Of a DNA stretch of 64,000 nt, positions 24,019 to 32,701 are shown in pieces. Origin of the DNA: Streptomyces sp. TLI_053 (GTDB taxonomy: Bacteria > Actinomycetota > Actinomycetes > Streptomycetales > Streptomycetaceae). How positions within the stretch are numbered: position 1 is the stretch's first letter; each line of letters opens with the position of its first letter. The stretch spans positions 744,001 to 808,000 of the forward strand of contig NZ_LT629775.1 in the NCBI RefSeq assembly GCF_900105395.1, given 5' to 3'. A program made the translations under genes and the position numbers. Under the pieces are notes generated by a model, which worked only from the letters and a program-made list of their open reading frames with translations, was not told where the DNA came from and searched no databases.

Positions 24019-25362
24019 GTGCGGTCAGGACAGCGCGGCACCACCGGCACGGGCGCCGGCCCGGCCGGCCGCACCCACCCGGGCACGGCACCGGCCCCGG
24101 CCACCGGGGCCGCCGCCGTCATGGCCGGCCACCCCGAGGCGGCCGACAAGGCCTCGTTGCGCCGCACCAACCTGGGCGTGCTGCTGCGGCACCTGCGGGA
24201 CAGCGGCCCGCAGTCCCGCACCCACCTGTCCACCGCCACCGGTCTGCCCAAGGCGACGGTCTCCGTCCTGGTCGCCGACCTGATCGAGCGCGGCCTGGTC
24301 CGGGAGGGCGAACTCGACCGCGCCGGCTCGATCGGCCGGCCGCACCGCATGGTCGAACTCGACGGCCGCCGCATCTGCGGCATCGGCGCCGAGATCGGTG
24401 CCGACCACATCACGGTGCTCGCCCTCGATCTGCGCGGCACAGCCGTCCACGAGGACCGGCGCGCGCTCGACGTGCCGGCGCTGACCGCCCGGGCCGCCCT
24501 GGCGGAGGTTGCCGACCTCGTCGCGGACTGCCTGAGCGCCGTCGCCGAGCGGGACATGCACCCGATCGGCGTCACCCTCGTCACCCAGGGATCGGTCGAC
24601 GCCGCCTCCGGAAGCGTCGTCGTCGCCACCAACTTCGGCTGGCGGGGCGTACGGGCGGCCCAGGAGCTGCGCGTGCGGCTCGGACGGGACGCCCCGCCCG
24701 TCCTGGTCGAGAACGACGCCGAATCCGGCGCCCTCGCCGAGTACCTCGCCGCCCCCGGCAGCGACGTCCGCGAACTCGTCTACGTCACCGGCGGAATCGG
24801 CGTCGGCGGTGCCAGCGTCTCCGGCGGCAAACTGCTGCGCGGCTCGGAGATCGGGCACATGAAGCTCGACCGGCTCGACCGGCCCTGCCCGTGCGGGCGG
24901 ACCGGCTGCTGGGAGGTCGCCGTCGGGCTCCAGGCCTTCCTGGACGCGGCCGCCGACCCGACGGACCGGGTGCACGACCTCTCCGTCGACCTGGCCGAAC
25001 GCCTCGGCGACCTGCTCGACCGGGCCGACGCGGGTGACCCCAGAACCCTCGCCGCTCTCGCCGGTCTCGCCGAGGACCTCGCCCTCGGGCTCAGCATCCT
25101 GGTGGACGTCCTCAATCCGCCCAGGATCGTTCTCGGCGGGTACTTCGCGGTGTTCGGCCGCTATCTGGTGGAGCCCGCACAGCAGATCCTGGACGGGCGC
25201 AGGATCGCGCCCACCACCGAGCGGGTGATCGTGGCCGCCTCGACGCTGGGGCTCTCCAACGCCGCGCGGGGCGGCGCACTGCTGGCCCTCGCGGGCATCT
25301 TCCAGGACCCTTCCGTCGTTCCGGTCCGGCCGGCCCCGGAGAACGACGACGCCTGGCACTGA
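24019..25362 (+). CDS. ROK-family transcriptional regulator
   Basis: A 447-residue ROK repressor. Residues about 45-110 are a winged helix (LLRHLRDSGPQSRTHLSTATGLPKATVSVLV). The ROK domain has the sugar-kinase fold with VENDAESGALAEY, GGIGVGG and the zinc motif CPCGRTGCWE. GTG 24019 is chosen because GAGGAG lies 6 nt upstream, while the longer frame would add a low-complexity tail. It is divergent from the binding-protein gene and probably represses the operon until a sugar binds. Confidence 0.88.
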   Translation: MRSGQRGTTGTGAGPAGRTHPGTAPAPATGAAAVMAGHPEAADKASLRRTNLGVLLRHLRDSGPQSRTHLSTATGLPKATVSVLVADLIERGLVREGELDRAGSIGRPHRMVELDGRRICGIGAEIGADHITVLALDLRGTAVHEDRRALDVPALTARAALAEVADLVADCLSAVAERDMHPIGVTLVTQGSVDAASGSVVVATNFGWRGVRAAQELRVRLGRDAPPVLVENDAESGALAEYLAAPGSDVRELVYVTGGIGVGGASVSGGKLLRGSEIGHMKLDRLDRPCPCGRTGCWEVAVGLQAFLDAAADPTDRVHDLSVDLAERLGDLLDRADAGDPRTLAALAGLAEDLALGLSILVDVLNPPRIVLGGYFAVFGRYLVEPAQQILDGRRIAPTTERVIVAASTLGLSNAARGGALLALAGIFQDPSVVPVRPAPENDDAWH

Positions 25363-25542
25363 CCCTGCTCCGATGTGCCCGAACGTCGGGCTCCTCGACC
25401 GACCGACCGCGCAATCCGCCTGTCCGGCCGCCCAGTTGCATCCCGAGGACCACCCGTCCGGCCCCCGGCCGGCACGGCGGACCGACCTGCCCGCACCTGT
25501 GCGGCGGCCGGCCCGACCGGCACCCCGCAGCCACCGGGCGAG

Positions 25543-25571
25543 CCCTTGACAGTCGCGACGTCCCCTGCCAC
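25543..25571 (+). promoter_or_regulatory. Promoter candidate for propeller/ricin gene
   Basis: TTGACA (25543-25548) is followed after 17 bp by CACCGT, a weak -10. It starts an AT-richer stretch that leads into the 21-bp direct repeats, and would give a leader of about 300 nt before the GTG at 25875. The 512 bp between the ROK gene and this gene hold no other clear feature except a small GCCCGA-ACG-TCGGGC hairpin at 25377-25391. Confidence 0.4.
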
Positions 25572-25602
25572 CGTTTGATCGCAGTTGCTCTCTGACGCAT
25601 GT

Positions 25603-25648
25603 TTTCAAGCAACTTCAGTCAGGGGTCTTTCAAGCAACTTCAGTCAGG
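25603..25648 (+). repeat. Two exact 21-bp direct repeats (period 25)
   Basis: TTTCAAGCAACTTCAGTCAGG occurs at 25603-25623 and again without mismatch at 25628-25648. The pair lies about 230 bp upstream of the secreted propeller/ricin gene and just downstream of a promoter candidate, so it is a good candidate for a two-site operator. The CAAGCA core recalls the direct-repeat sites of the amino-sugar locus, but the second box does not match. Confidence 0.8.
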
Positions 25649-25874
25649 TCCGAGTCGGATCGGTCCGAGGGACACCGGATGCCCCCCGGACCACCGCTCC
25701 TCGTCCGACCCCCCGGGCTCCCGGAGCCGGACGTCCCCCTTCACGGCCGCCGATCGCCGTAGCCCCGCCCGACCGCCGCCGTGCCGACAGGCACCCGGCG
25801 GCCCACGCGGAATCCCGAGCGGCGGTCCTGGTCGGCCCTCCCCCACCAGCGCGTTGTCCCCCCAAGGAGCTCTC

Positions 25875-28361
25875 GTGTCATCCCCGCCGCGCAGAATCCT
25901 CGCCACCGCCCTCGCCGCCGCCCTGCTCGGGGCCGGCGCCGCCGCCACCCCGCCCGCAGCCGCGTCGACCCCCGACCGCGCCGGCTACACGATCAGCGTC
26001 GGCTCCCCCGTCCCGTACCCGCACCCGACGGACACCCCCGCCGTCCCGTACACCGACAAGGACGGCACCTTCTGGTTCCAGCAGTCGGCCGCCCTGTACG
26101 GCACCAAGGAGCCCAGGTACTGGGACTTCTTCACCGGGACCGACTTCGACACCGCCTCCCGGTCGAGCAGCGTGAGCGACGCGGTGAATCCGGCCAACCC
26201 CAGCGACCGGAACAACGACACGACCTGGCGGTGCAACAACAGCCCCACCGGCCTCACGTCGAGCTTCGCCGTCGGCAGCGCCAGCTACTCGCAGAAGAAC
26301 TTCTGCGACCTGTCGGGCATCTGGGTCGACCCGGACACCGGTGACTGGTACGGCCTGGTGCACAACGAGTTCACCCCGCAACCCTTCGGCGACGGCCTCC
26401 ACTTCGACGCCATCGACTACGCGGTCTCCGCCGACCAGGGCCGCACGTGGACCATCAGGGACCACGTGATCACCTCGCCGTTCAGCACCGTCCGGGGCGA
26501 CACCACGCAGTTCCCCAACCAGACCTACCACTACGGCGACGGCGACCAGCGCCTGTTCGTCGACACCGCCTCGGGCTACTTCTACGTCTTCTACGGCTCG
26601 CGCATCGTCGACAAGAGCGGCGGCTGGAAGGCCTTCCACGAGCACGTGGCCCGGGCGCCGATCTCCGGCAAGATGGCGCCCTCCAGCTGGCAGAAGTGGT
26701 ACGACGGTGCCTGGTCCCAGGCCGGAGTCGGCGGCAAGGAAAGCAACATGGTGCCGGTCGGCGCCTCCAGCGCCACCGGCTACACCCCGGTCGCGGGCGA
26801 GTACGACCCGGCGAACACCGGCACCTCGGCCCAGCAGATCGCCGCGGGCACGATGCCGGCGACCTCACCACTGTTCGTCATGGACATCACCTACAACGCG
26901 TACCTGGGCCTGTACATCGGCGAGCCGCAGGACGTCGACCAGAGCGGGAACGCACCCCAGCAGTACTACGCCACCGACAATCTGGCCACCCAGAAGTGGT
27001 ACCCGATCGGCAACAGCGGCAGCTACCGCACCGCCTCCTGGTACCGCTGGTTCCTCGACAGCGCGAACCGCACCAGCTCCGGCATCGTCGGCAAGAACTT
27101 CCGCACCTACTGCGCCTTCGGCTGCTCGGGCGGCGCCTCGGGCGAGTACGTGGACGTGAGCATCGGCTCGTCCGCACCCGCCCCGGCCCCGGTCGACCCG
27201 ACCAAGGCCTACCGGATCTCCGGCGGCAACGGCCGGATCCTCGCCCAGGTCCCCGGGAGCTCGGCCACCACCTCGGTCGCCACGGCCACCGCCTCCGCGC
27301 TGCAGGCCTGGGTCTTCACCGGCAACGGCGACGGCTCCTACCGGATCACCAACGCCTCGACCGGGAAACTGCTCGGCGTCGACGCCTCCTCGAAGGCGGG
27401 CCGCGCGTGGGGTGCCAAGCCGATCGTCACCGCCGCCGGTACGAGCGGCCCCGGCGTCGGGCAGCAGTGGTTCGTCGTCCCCGGAACGTCCGCGGGCAAC
27501 GGGTCCGCCTCCGGAACGTACCGCCTGGTCAACCGCTACAGCGGCCTGGTGATCGGGCTGTCCACGGACTCCGCCCGCGCGTCCGAGACCACGCCGACCC
27601 GCACCTGGAGCAACACCACGGGCAGCCCGGTCGGCGGGACGCGCGGCGCGGCCGAGCAGACCCTGACGCTGACCCGGACCGGCCCCGCGCCCGCGATCGT
27701 CACCGTCAACGACCCCGGCGCCCGGTCCACCAAGGTCAACACCCCCGTCAGCCTGCAGATCCAGGCGGACTCCGGCGGCGCCGGCACCCTCGGCTACAGC
27801 GCCGACGGCCTGCCCACCGGCCTGACGATCAACGCCGGAACCGGACTGATCACCGGCACCGCCACGACCGCCGGCGTCTACACCACCACGGTCACCGCCA
27901 CCGCCGGAACCACCACCGGCAGCACCACCTTCACCTGGACCGTCACCGCCGCGCTCGGCGGCCCCCACACCCTCACCGCCTCCGGCAAGGCCCTCGACGA
28001 CCCCAACCACTCCACCACCCCCGGCACCCAGCTCATCACCTACACCCCGGGCACCGGCACCAACCAGAAATGGATCTTCACTCAGCAGGCCGACGGCACG
28101 TACCGCGTCGCCAACGCGGAGTCCGGCCTCTGCATGGACGTCAACGGCGGATCCACCACCGCCGGCACGGCCGTCATCCAGTGGACCTGCACCACCGGAG
28201 CCAACCAGCGCTGGACCCTGACCCCCACCACCGGCGGCGGCTACAAGATCGTCTCCAAGAGCAGCGGACTCCTCCTCACCACCGCCTCCACCACCGACGG
28301 AGCCCTCGTCACCCAGCAGCCGGACACCGACTCGGCGCTCCAGCGCTGGACCGTCGACTAG
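25875..28361 (+). CDS. Secreted beta-propeller-like protein with Ig-like and ricin-type modules
   Basis: An 828-residue exported protein starting at a GTG with AAGGAG upstream. A signal peptide of about 35 residues precedes a region of about 400 residues rich in Trp/Tyr/Asp strands (KDGTFWFQQ, GIWVDPDTGDWYGLVHNEF, YAVSADQGRTWT), which looks like a five-bladed propeller as in GH43/GH32/sialidase-fold proteins. A first ricin-like trefoil (about 440-590), an Ig/He_PIG-like module (LPTGLTINAGTGLITGTATT) and a C-terminal ricin trefoil (KWIFTQQADGTYRVANAESG, NQRWTL, LQRWTVD) follow. I do not recognise the enzyme family. Glycan binding is clear; catalysis is uncertain. Confidence 0.75.
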   Translation: MSSPPRRILATALAAALLGAGAAATPPAAASTPDRAGYTISVGSPVPYPHPTDTPAVPYTDKDGTFWFQQSAALYGTKEPRYWDFFTGTDFDTASRSSSVSDAVNPANPSDRNNDTTWRCNNSPTGLTSSFAVGSASYSQKNFCDLSGIWVDPDTGDWYGLVHNEFTPQPFGDGLHFDAIDYAVSADQGRTWTIRDHVITSPFSTVRGDTTQFPNQTYHYGDGDQRLFVDTASGYFYVFYGSRIVDKSGGWKAFHEHVARAPISGKMAPSSWQKWYDGAWSQAGVGGKESNMVPVGASSATGYTPVAGEYDPANTGTSAQQIAAGTMPATSPLFVMDITYNAYLGLYIGEPQDVDQSGNAPQQYYATDNLATQKWYPIGNSGSYRTASWYRWFLDSANRTSSGIVGKNFRTYCAFGCSGGASGEYVDVSIGSSAPAPAPVDPTKAYRISGGNGRILAQVPGSSATTSVATATASALQAWVFTGNGDGSYRITNASTGKLLGVDASSKAGRAWGAKPIVTAAGTSGPGVGQQWFVVPGTSAGNGSASGTYRLVNRYSGLVIGLSTDSARASETTPTRTWSNTTGSPVGGTRGAAEQTLTLTRTGPAPAIVTVNDPGARSTKVNTPVSLQIQADSGGAGTLGYSADGLPTGLTINAGTGLITGTATTAGVYTTTVTATAGTTTGSTTFTWTVTAALGGPHTLTASGKALDDPNHSTTPGTQLITYTPGTGTNQKWIFTQQADGTYRVANAESGLCMDVNGGSTTAGTAVIQWTCTTGANQRWTLTPTTGGGYKIVSKSSGLLLTTASTTDGALVTQQPDTDSALQRWTVD

Positions 28362-28407
28362 CACCCTCGGACACGCCGCACCCTCGGACACACAGAGACG
28401 GGGCAGG

Positions 28408-28454
28408 GGCCTCCCGGCCGGATCGGACACACCGTCCGCACCGGCCGGGAGGCC
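28408..28454. terminator. Terminator, 14-bp stem with nested hairpin
   Basis: GGCCTCCCGGCCGG (28408-28421) pairs exactly with 28441-28454; the loop contains a second small stem CGGAC/GTCCG. It lies between the convergent propeller/ricin gene and the minus-strand B12 operon and can serve both. Confidence 0.75.
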
Positions 28455-28482
28455 GGCCGGCGCCGGCCCCGGGCGCGGACCC

Positions 28483-28815
28483 CTACTCCTGCGGAGGACC
28501 GGAACCGGCAACAGGAGCGGTTGCGGCCGGCAGGGCGGCGCGGATGTCACCGAGCAGCTCCGGCACTCCCCGGCCCGGAGCCGTCCCGCCGCCCAGACCT
28601 TCGAGCAGATCCGCGGGGAGCCTCGCGAGCACCTGTTCCGCCTCGCTCAGCAGTCCGCGGCCCCGGTGCAGTTCCTGCTTCATCCGGGAGACCTGGGTCC
28701 GAAGCCCCCCGAGCTGGCGGCGGTTGGCCTCCAGCCCGTCGTACTGCTCGGGGGAGAGGACGACGACCTGGACACCCTGCAGTGTCACCGTCCGGGGCTT
28801 GCCGGCCTTCGGCAT
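28483..28815 (-). CDS. Small coiled-coil protein at the end of the B12 operon
   Basis: A 110-residue protein starting MPKAGKPRTVTLQGVQVVVL. Residues about 25-70 are strongly helical with a heptad-like pattern (ANRRQLGGLRTQVSRMKQELHRGRGLL), so a coiled coil is likely. The C-terminal 40 residues are Gly/Pro/Ala-rich. ATG with GGAAAGG upstream, 32 bp after the S-component gene on the same strand. The middle resembles small CopG-independent coiled-coil proteins annotated only as hypothetical. Whether it works with the transporter is unknown. Confidence 0.65.
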   Translation of the reverse strand: MPKAGKPRTVTLQGVQVVVLSPEQYDGLEANRRQLGGLRTQVSRMKQELHRGRGLLSEAEQVLARLPADLLEGLGGGTAPGRGVPELLGDIRAALPAATAPVAGSGPPQE

Positions 28816-28847
28816 CGTGATGGACCTTTCCGGATTCGGAGGAGCAT

Positions 28848-29693
28848 TCAGAGGAGCGCCGTTCCCGCAGGCCGCGCGGTGGCGCCGGCCGTGGCGTGCC
28901 CCGGTCCGTCGGGCCCCTCGAAGCGCACGGTGGGCTCGAAGTTGGCGCGCCGGGCGGCCCGGCGGAAGACGGTGAGCACGGCGGGGCCGACGACGAGGAC
29001 GGCGGTGAAGGTGGTGACGGCACGGCCGGTGTCCCAGCCGAGCGAGGTGGCCAGGTCGAAGAGCAGGTAGCGGTGCCACTGCTCGGTGAAGGGCAGACCG
29101 GGGAGGTAGGCGATGGAGCTGTTCGGGTCGGTGGAGAAGGGCCAGAACGAGAGATTGAGCAGGAAGCCGAACAGGTAGCCGGAGAACGCCCCGTAGACGG
29201 CCAGCATCGGCACCTCCCAACGCCGCCGCAGGCGCGGCAGCAACCCGGCAAGCAGGCCGACGAAGGCGCAGCCGAACATCTGGTACGGCATCCAGGGGCC
29301 GACACCGCCGGTGATCAGGGCGGAGGCGAAGAGGGAGGTGCAGCCCAGCGTGAAGCCGAACCCGGGGCCGAAGACCCGCCCGGCGAGCACGAGGAGGAAG
29401 AAGACCGTCTCGACCCCGGCGGTACCGGCGCCGAGGGGCCGGAGTCCGGCGTTGACGGCGGACAGGACCCCGAGCATGGCGAGGGCCTTGGCGTCGATGC
29501 CGCCGGAGGCGATCTCCGCGATCACCACGGCGAGGACCAGGACGAGCAGGGCGCCGAAGATCAGCGGCGGGGCGTAGTTGGAGCCGAACTTGCCGGGGGC
29601 GACGACGAACGGCCAGGTGAAGGCCACCAGGCCGATGAAGGCGGCCAGGGCGATGACCACGCGGGCCCGGCCGGGGACGCGCACGGCGGTCAT
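28848..29693 (-). CDS. ECF transporter S component, probably cobalamin-specific
   Basis: A 281-residue membrane protein with about six to eight hydrophobic segments, the substrate-binding subunit of an ECF-type vitamin transporter. Features include AMLGVLSAVNAGLRPLGAGTAGVETVFF and a long PxG-rich stretch near the third segment. The start overlaps the ATPase stop (ATGA). Specificity for a corrinoid is inferred from the cobalamin riboswitch in front of the operon and the B12-related neighbours, not from binding residues. Confidence 0.85.
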   Translation of the reverse strand: MTAVRVPGRARVVIALAAFIGLVAFTWPFVVAPGKFGSNYAPPLIFGALLVLVLAVVIAEIASGGIDAKALAMLGVLSAVNAGLRPLGAGTAGVETVFFLLVLAGRVFGPGFGFTLGCTSLFASALITGGVGPWMPYQMFGCAFVGLLAGLLPRLRRRWEVPMLAVYGAFSGYLFGFLLNLSFWPFSTDPNSSIAYLPGLPFTEQWHRYLLFDLATSLGWDTGRAVTTFTAVLVVGPAVLTVFRRAARRANFEPTVRFEGPDGPGHATAGATARPAGTALL

Positions 29694-31402
29694 CGGGTCG
29701 CCTCCGCGGGCTGCAGCGCACGAGCCACTTGAGCGACCGTCAGATAACCGAGCGGGGACAGGATCTTGGCGGTCTGCGGCGCGAAGGTGGGCGAGGCGAC
29801 GATGACGTCGGCGGTGGGACCGTCCGCGACCACCTCGCCCTCCGCCATCACCACCACGCGGTCGGCGGCGGCGGCGACGAACTCGACGTCGTGCGTGGAG
29901 ACCACGACCGTGCGGCCTTCGGCGGCCAGGGCGTCGACGATGCCGACGAGCGCCTCCTTGGCGTGGTAGTCGAGCCCGCGGGTGGGTTCGTCCAGCAGCA
30001 CCACCCTCGGGGCGGCGGCGAGTTGGATCGCCAGGACCAGAGCCAGCTTCTGGCCCTCGGAGAGGTCGCGGGGGTGGGTGCCGTCCGGGATGCCGGGGGC
30101 GAGACGGTCGAGGATCTGCCGGGCCGTGGGCCCGGACTCCCCTCCCCGGCCGCGCTCCCGGCCCTCGCCCGACTCCAGGTCGCTCTGGGCCAGCTCCTGC
30201 GCCACGGACTCCAGGTAGAGCAGGTCGGTGGGGGTCTGCGGGACGAGCCCCACCAGCCGCCTGGCCCGGCTCGCGGACACCTGCTTGGGGTCCTCGGCCG
30301 CCTTCCCGTCCGTCCCGGTCACCCGCACGTTCCCGCCCTGGCGCGGGCCGGAGCCCTGGAGGGCCCAGAGCAGGGAGGACTTGCCGGAGCCGTTGCGGCC
30401 CATCAGCGCCGTCACCTCCCCGGCCCGCAGGTCGAGTCCGACCTCGCGCACGGCGGCCACCTGGCCGTACCGCACCACGATCCGCTCGGCGCGCAGCACC
30501 GACTCGCCCGACACCCGCTCGCTCGACACCCGCTCGCCCGACACCGGCTCCCCCGGCGGCGACGGCCGGCGCGGCGCCGGGACGGGGACCCCGGTGAGCC
30601 GTTCCCGCAGGGGCGCGGCGGCCCGGCGCGCGTCGCGCACCGAGAGCGGCAGCGGCTGCCAGCCCGCCAGCCGGCCGAGTTCGACGACGGGCGGGGCGAT
30701 CACGGTGTCCCGGAAGACCTCGGCGGGCGGGCCGTGCACGACGGTGCCGTCACCCGGCAGGTAGGCGATCCGGTCGGCGTACTGGACGACGCGCTCCAGG
30801 CGGTGCTCGGCGAGCAGCACCGTCACCCCGAGGTCGTGGACCAGCCGGGTGACGGCCGCGAGCACCTCCTCGGCCGCGGTCGGGTCGAGCGCGGAGGTCG
30901 GCTCGTCCAGGACCAGGACGCGCGGGTGGGCGGTCAGCACCGAACCGATGGCGACCCGCTGCTGCTGGCCGCCGGAGAGCTCGTGGAGCGCGCGGTGGCG
31001 CAGGTCGGCCAGACCGAGCAGATCGAGGGTCTCCTCCACCCGCTTGCGCATCACCTTCGGCGGGACGGCCAACTGCTCCATCGCGTAGGCGAGTTCCTCC
31101 TCCACCGTGTCGGTGACGAAGCCGGCCGACGGGTCCTGTCCCACCACCCCGACCACGTCGGCCAGTTCGCGCGGCGGGTGGTGCGCGGTGTCCCGGCCGT
31201 CGACGGTGACCCGGCCGCGCAGGGTGCCGCCGGTGAAGTGCGGCACGAGGCCGTTGACGGCGCCGAGCAGGGTGGACTTGCCGACACCGGTACGGCCGAC
31301 CACCAGGCAGAGTTCACCCTCGGGGACGTACAGGTCGACATCACGGAGCACCGGCGCGGCCTCGCCGTCGTACACCACGCCCACCTGGTCGAAACGGATC
31401 AC
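29690..31402 (-). CDS. ECF transporter fused double ATPase (EcfA-EcfA')
   Basis: A 570-residue protein with two complete ABC domains. Domain 1 (about 1-250): Walker A GRTGVGKSTL, signature LSGGQQQRVA, Walker B VLVLDEPTSALDP. Domain 2 (about 310-560): Walker A GRNGSGKSSL, degenerate signature LSEGQKLALV, Walker B VVLLDEPTRGLD. The linker carries a short repeat (SGERVSSERVSGESV). It would energise the S component and EcfT. GTG start overlaps the EcfT stop, with GAGGTGA upstream. Confidence 0.92.
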   Translation of the reverse strand: MIRFDQVGVVYDGEAAPVLRDVDLYVPEGELCLVVGRTGVGKSTLLGAVNGLVPHFTGGTLRGRVTVDGRDTAHHPPRELADVVGVVGQDPSAGFVTDTVEEELAYAMEQLAVPPKVMRKRVEETLDLLGLADLRHRALHELSGGQQQRVAIGSVLTAHPRVLVLDEPTSALDPTAAEEVLAAVTRLVHDLGVTVLLAEHRLERVVQYADRIAYLPGDGTVVHGPPAEVFRDTVIAPPVVELGRLAGWQPLPLSVRDARRAAAPLRERLTGVPVPAPRRPSPPGEPVSGERVSSERVSGESVLRAERIVVRYGQVAAVREVGLDLRAGEVTALMGRNGSGKSSLLWALQGSGPRQGGNVRVTGTDGKAAEDPKQVSASRARRLVGLVPQTPTDLLYLESVAQELAQSDLESGEGRERGRGGESGPTARQILDRLAPGIPDGTHPRDLSEGQKLALVLAIQLAAAPRVVLLDEPTRGLDYHAKEALVGIVDALAAEGRTVVVSTHDVEFVAAAADRVVVMAEGEVVADGPTADVIVASPTFAPQTAKILSPLGYLTVAQVARALQPAEATR

Positions 31403-32697
31403 TTGGTCACCTCGGTGGTCGTGCGGTCGTCGGCGCCGGTCACGCCCGTCGTCGGACCGGTTCGACCGGTCGAACCGGTCGCAACAGCCGGACCGGTCGG
31501 AACAGCCGAACCGGCCGCACCGGTCGAGCGCGGCGCGGGCAGGGCCGTGGAACCGGGCGGGCGGCCGGGCGGCGGCGCGACGACACCGGCGGCGCCCGCC
31601 AGCAGCAGGGCCGCCACCGGAACGAGTGGCATGGTCGGCCAACTCAGCGGGTACAGGGACGGGTTGAGGTCGGTGGCGTCGTAGCCGACGGTCCCGAAGA
31701 GCAGGGCGGCGGCGGCCACACCGCAGCCGGCCACGGCGAACTCGGCGACGCGCCAGCGGTCCGGCCGGTAGGTGGTGCGCCGCACCCGGCGGCCACCGAG
31801 CAGCAGGCCCGCCACACAGAGCCCGGCCCCCGCCAGCAGCGCGGGAAGTCCCAGCACGGCGGGGGCGGTGCCGTCCAGCAGGCCGTACACCCCGGCACAG
31901 AGGCCGCACATGCCGAGCAGCATCAGGGCGCCCGTGGTCCGGCGGGAGCGGCGGGTGGCCGTCCCCGCCCGTCCGTAGCCGCGCGAGTCCATCGCGGCGG
32001 CCAGGTGCAGCGAACGCTCCAGGGCGTCCTCCAGCACCGGCACGACGATGCTGCGCAGCGCGCGCACCCCCTTGGTCCGGCCCGCCCGCAACCTCCGTGC
32101 GCGGGCGACCCGTTGCACGCTCTGCACCAGCTGCGGAGCGACACTGAGCGACACCGTCACGGCGACACCGAGCTCGTAGAGGGCGCCCGGCAGGACGCGC
32201 AGGGCGCGCTTGGGGTTGGCGAGGGTGTTGGCGGCACCGATGCAGCAGATCAGACACGCCAGCCGCAGTCCGTCGAAGGCCGCCGAGAGGGTGGCCTCCA
32301 GCGAGACCGGGCCGCCGATCTCGATGCCCGCGTACCAGGCGGGGGTGGGGATGTGCGGGAGCGAGAACAGCAGGTGGTCGTGCGGGGTGATGCCGGTCGC
32401 GAAGACGCAGCGGAAGACCACCCGGATCGCCACCACGGTCAGGGCGAGCCACAGGTAGTACTTGAACCCCCGCGCCCACGGCGCCTCGGTCCGGCGGGCG
32501 GTGACCACGAAACCGAGTACCGCGAGGACGAGCAGGAGCAGCAGCGGATTGGTGGTGCGGCTCGCCGCCGTCGCCAGCGCCAGCGCCCAGATCCACCAGG
32601 CCAGGGGGTGCAGGTCGCGCGGGATCCGCCGGCCTCCCCCGGCCCGCGCGGAGGCGGGTCGCGGGAGGGCGGCGGCGGGCTTGTCGAGCGTGCTCAC
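31399..32697 (-). CDS. cbiQ: ECF transporter transmembrane coupling protein (EcfT/CbiQ family)
   Basis: A 432-residue membrane protein with several hydrophobic segments and the EcfT coupling motifs in the cytosolic helices (ARRLRAGRTKG and AAMDSRGYGRAG, both Ala-x-x-Arg-like signatures that contact the ATPases). The C-terminal 50 residues are a low-complexity Thr/Gly/Pro tail (GRTGPTTGVTGADDRTTTEV) not usual for the family. GTG start, 4 bp after the previous stop. Part of the riboswitch-controlled operon. Confidence 0.88.
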   Translation of the reverse strand: MSTLDKPAAALPRPASARAGGGRRIPRDLHPLAWWIWALALATAASRTTNPLLLLLVLAVLGFVVTARRTEAPWARGFKYYLWLALTVVAIRVVFRCVFATGITPHDHLLFSLPHIPTPAWYAGIEIGGPVSLEATLSAAFDGLRLACLICCIGAANTLANPKRALRVLPGALYELGVAVTVSLSVAPQLVQSVQRVARARRLRAGRTKGVRALRSIVVPVLEDALERSLHLAAAMDSRGYGRAGTATRRSRRTTGALMLLGMCGLCAGVYGLLDGTAPAVLGLPALLAGAGLCVAGLLLGGRRVRRTTYRPDRWRVAEFAVAGCGVAAAALLFGTVGYDATDLNPSLYPLSWPTMPLVPVAALLLAGAAGVVAPPPGRPPGSTALPAPRSTGAAGSAVPTGPAVATGSTGRTGPTTGVTGADDRTTTEVTK

Positions 32698-32701
32698 CCG
32701 G

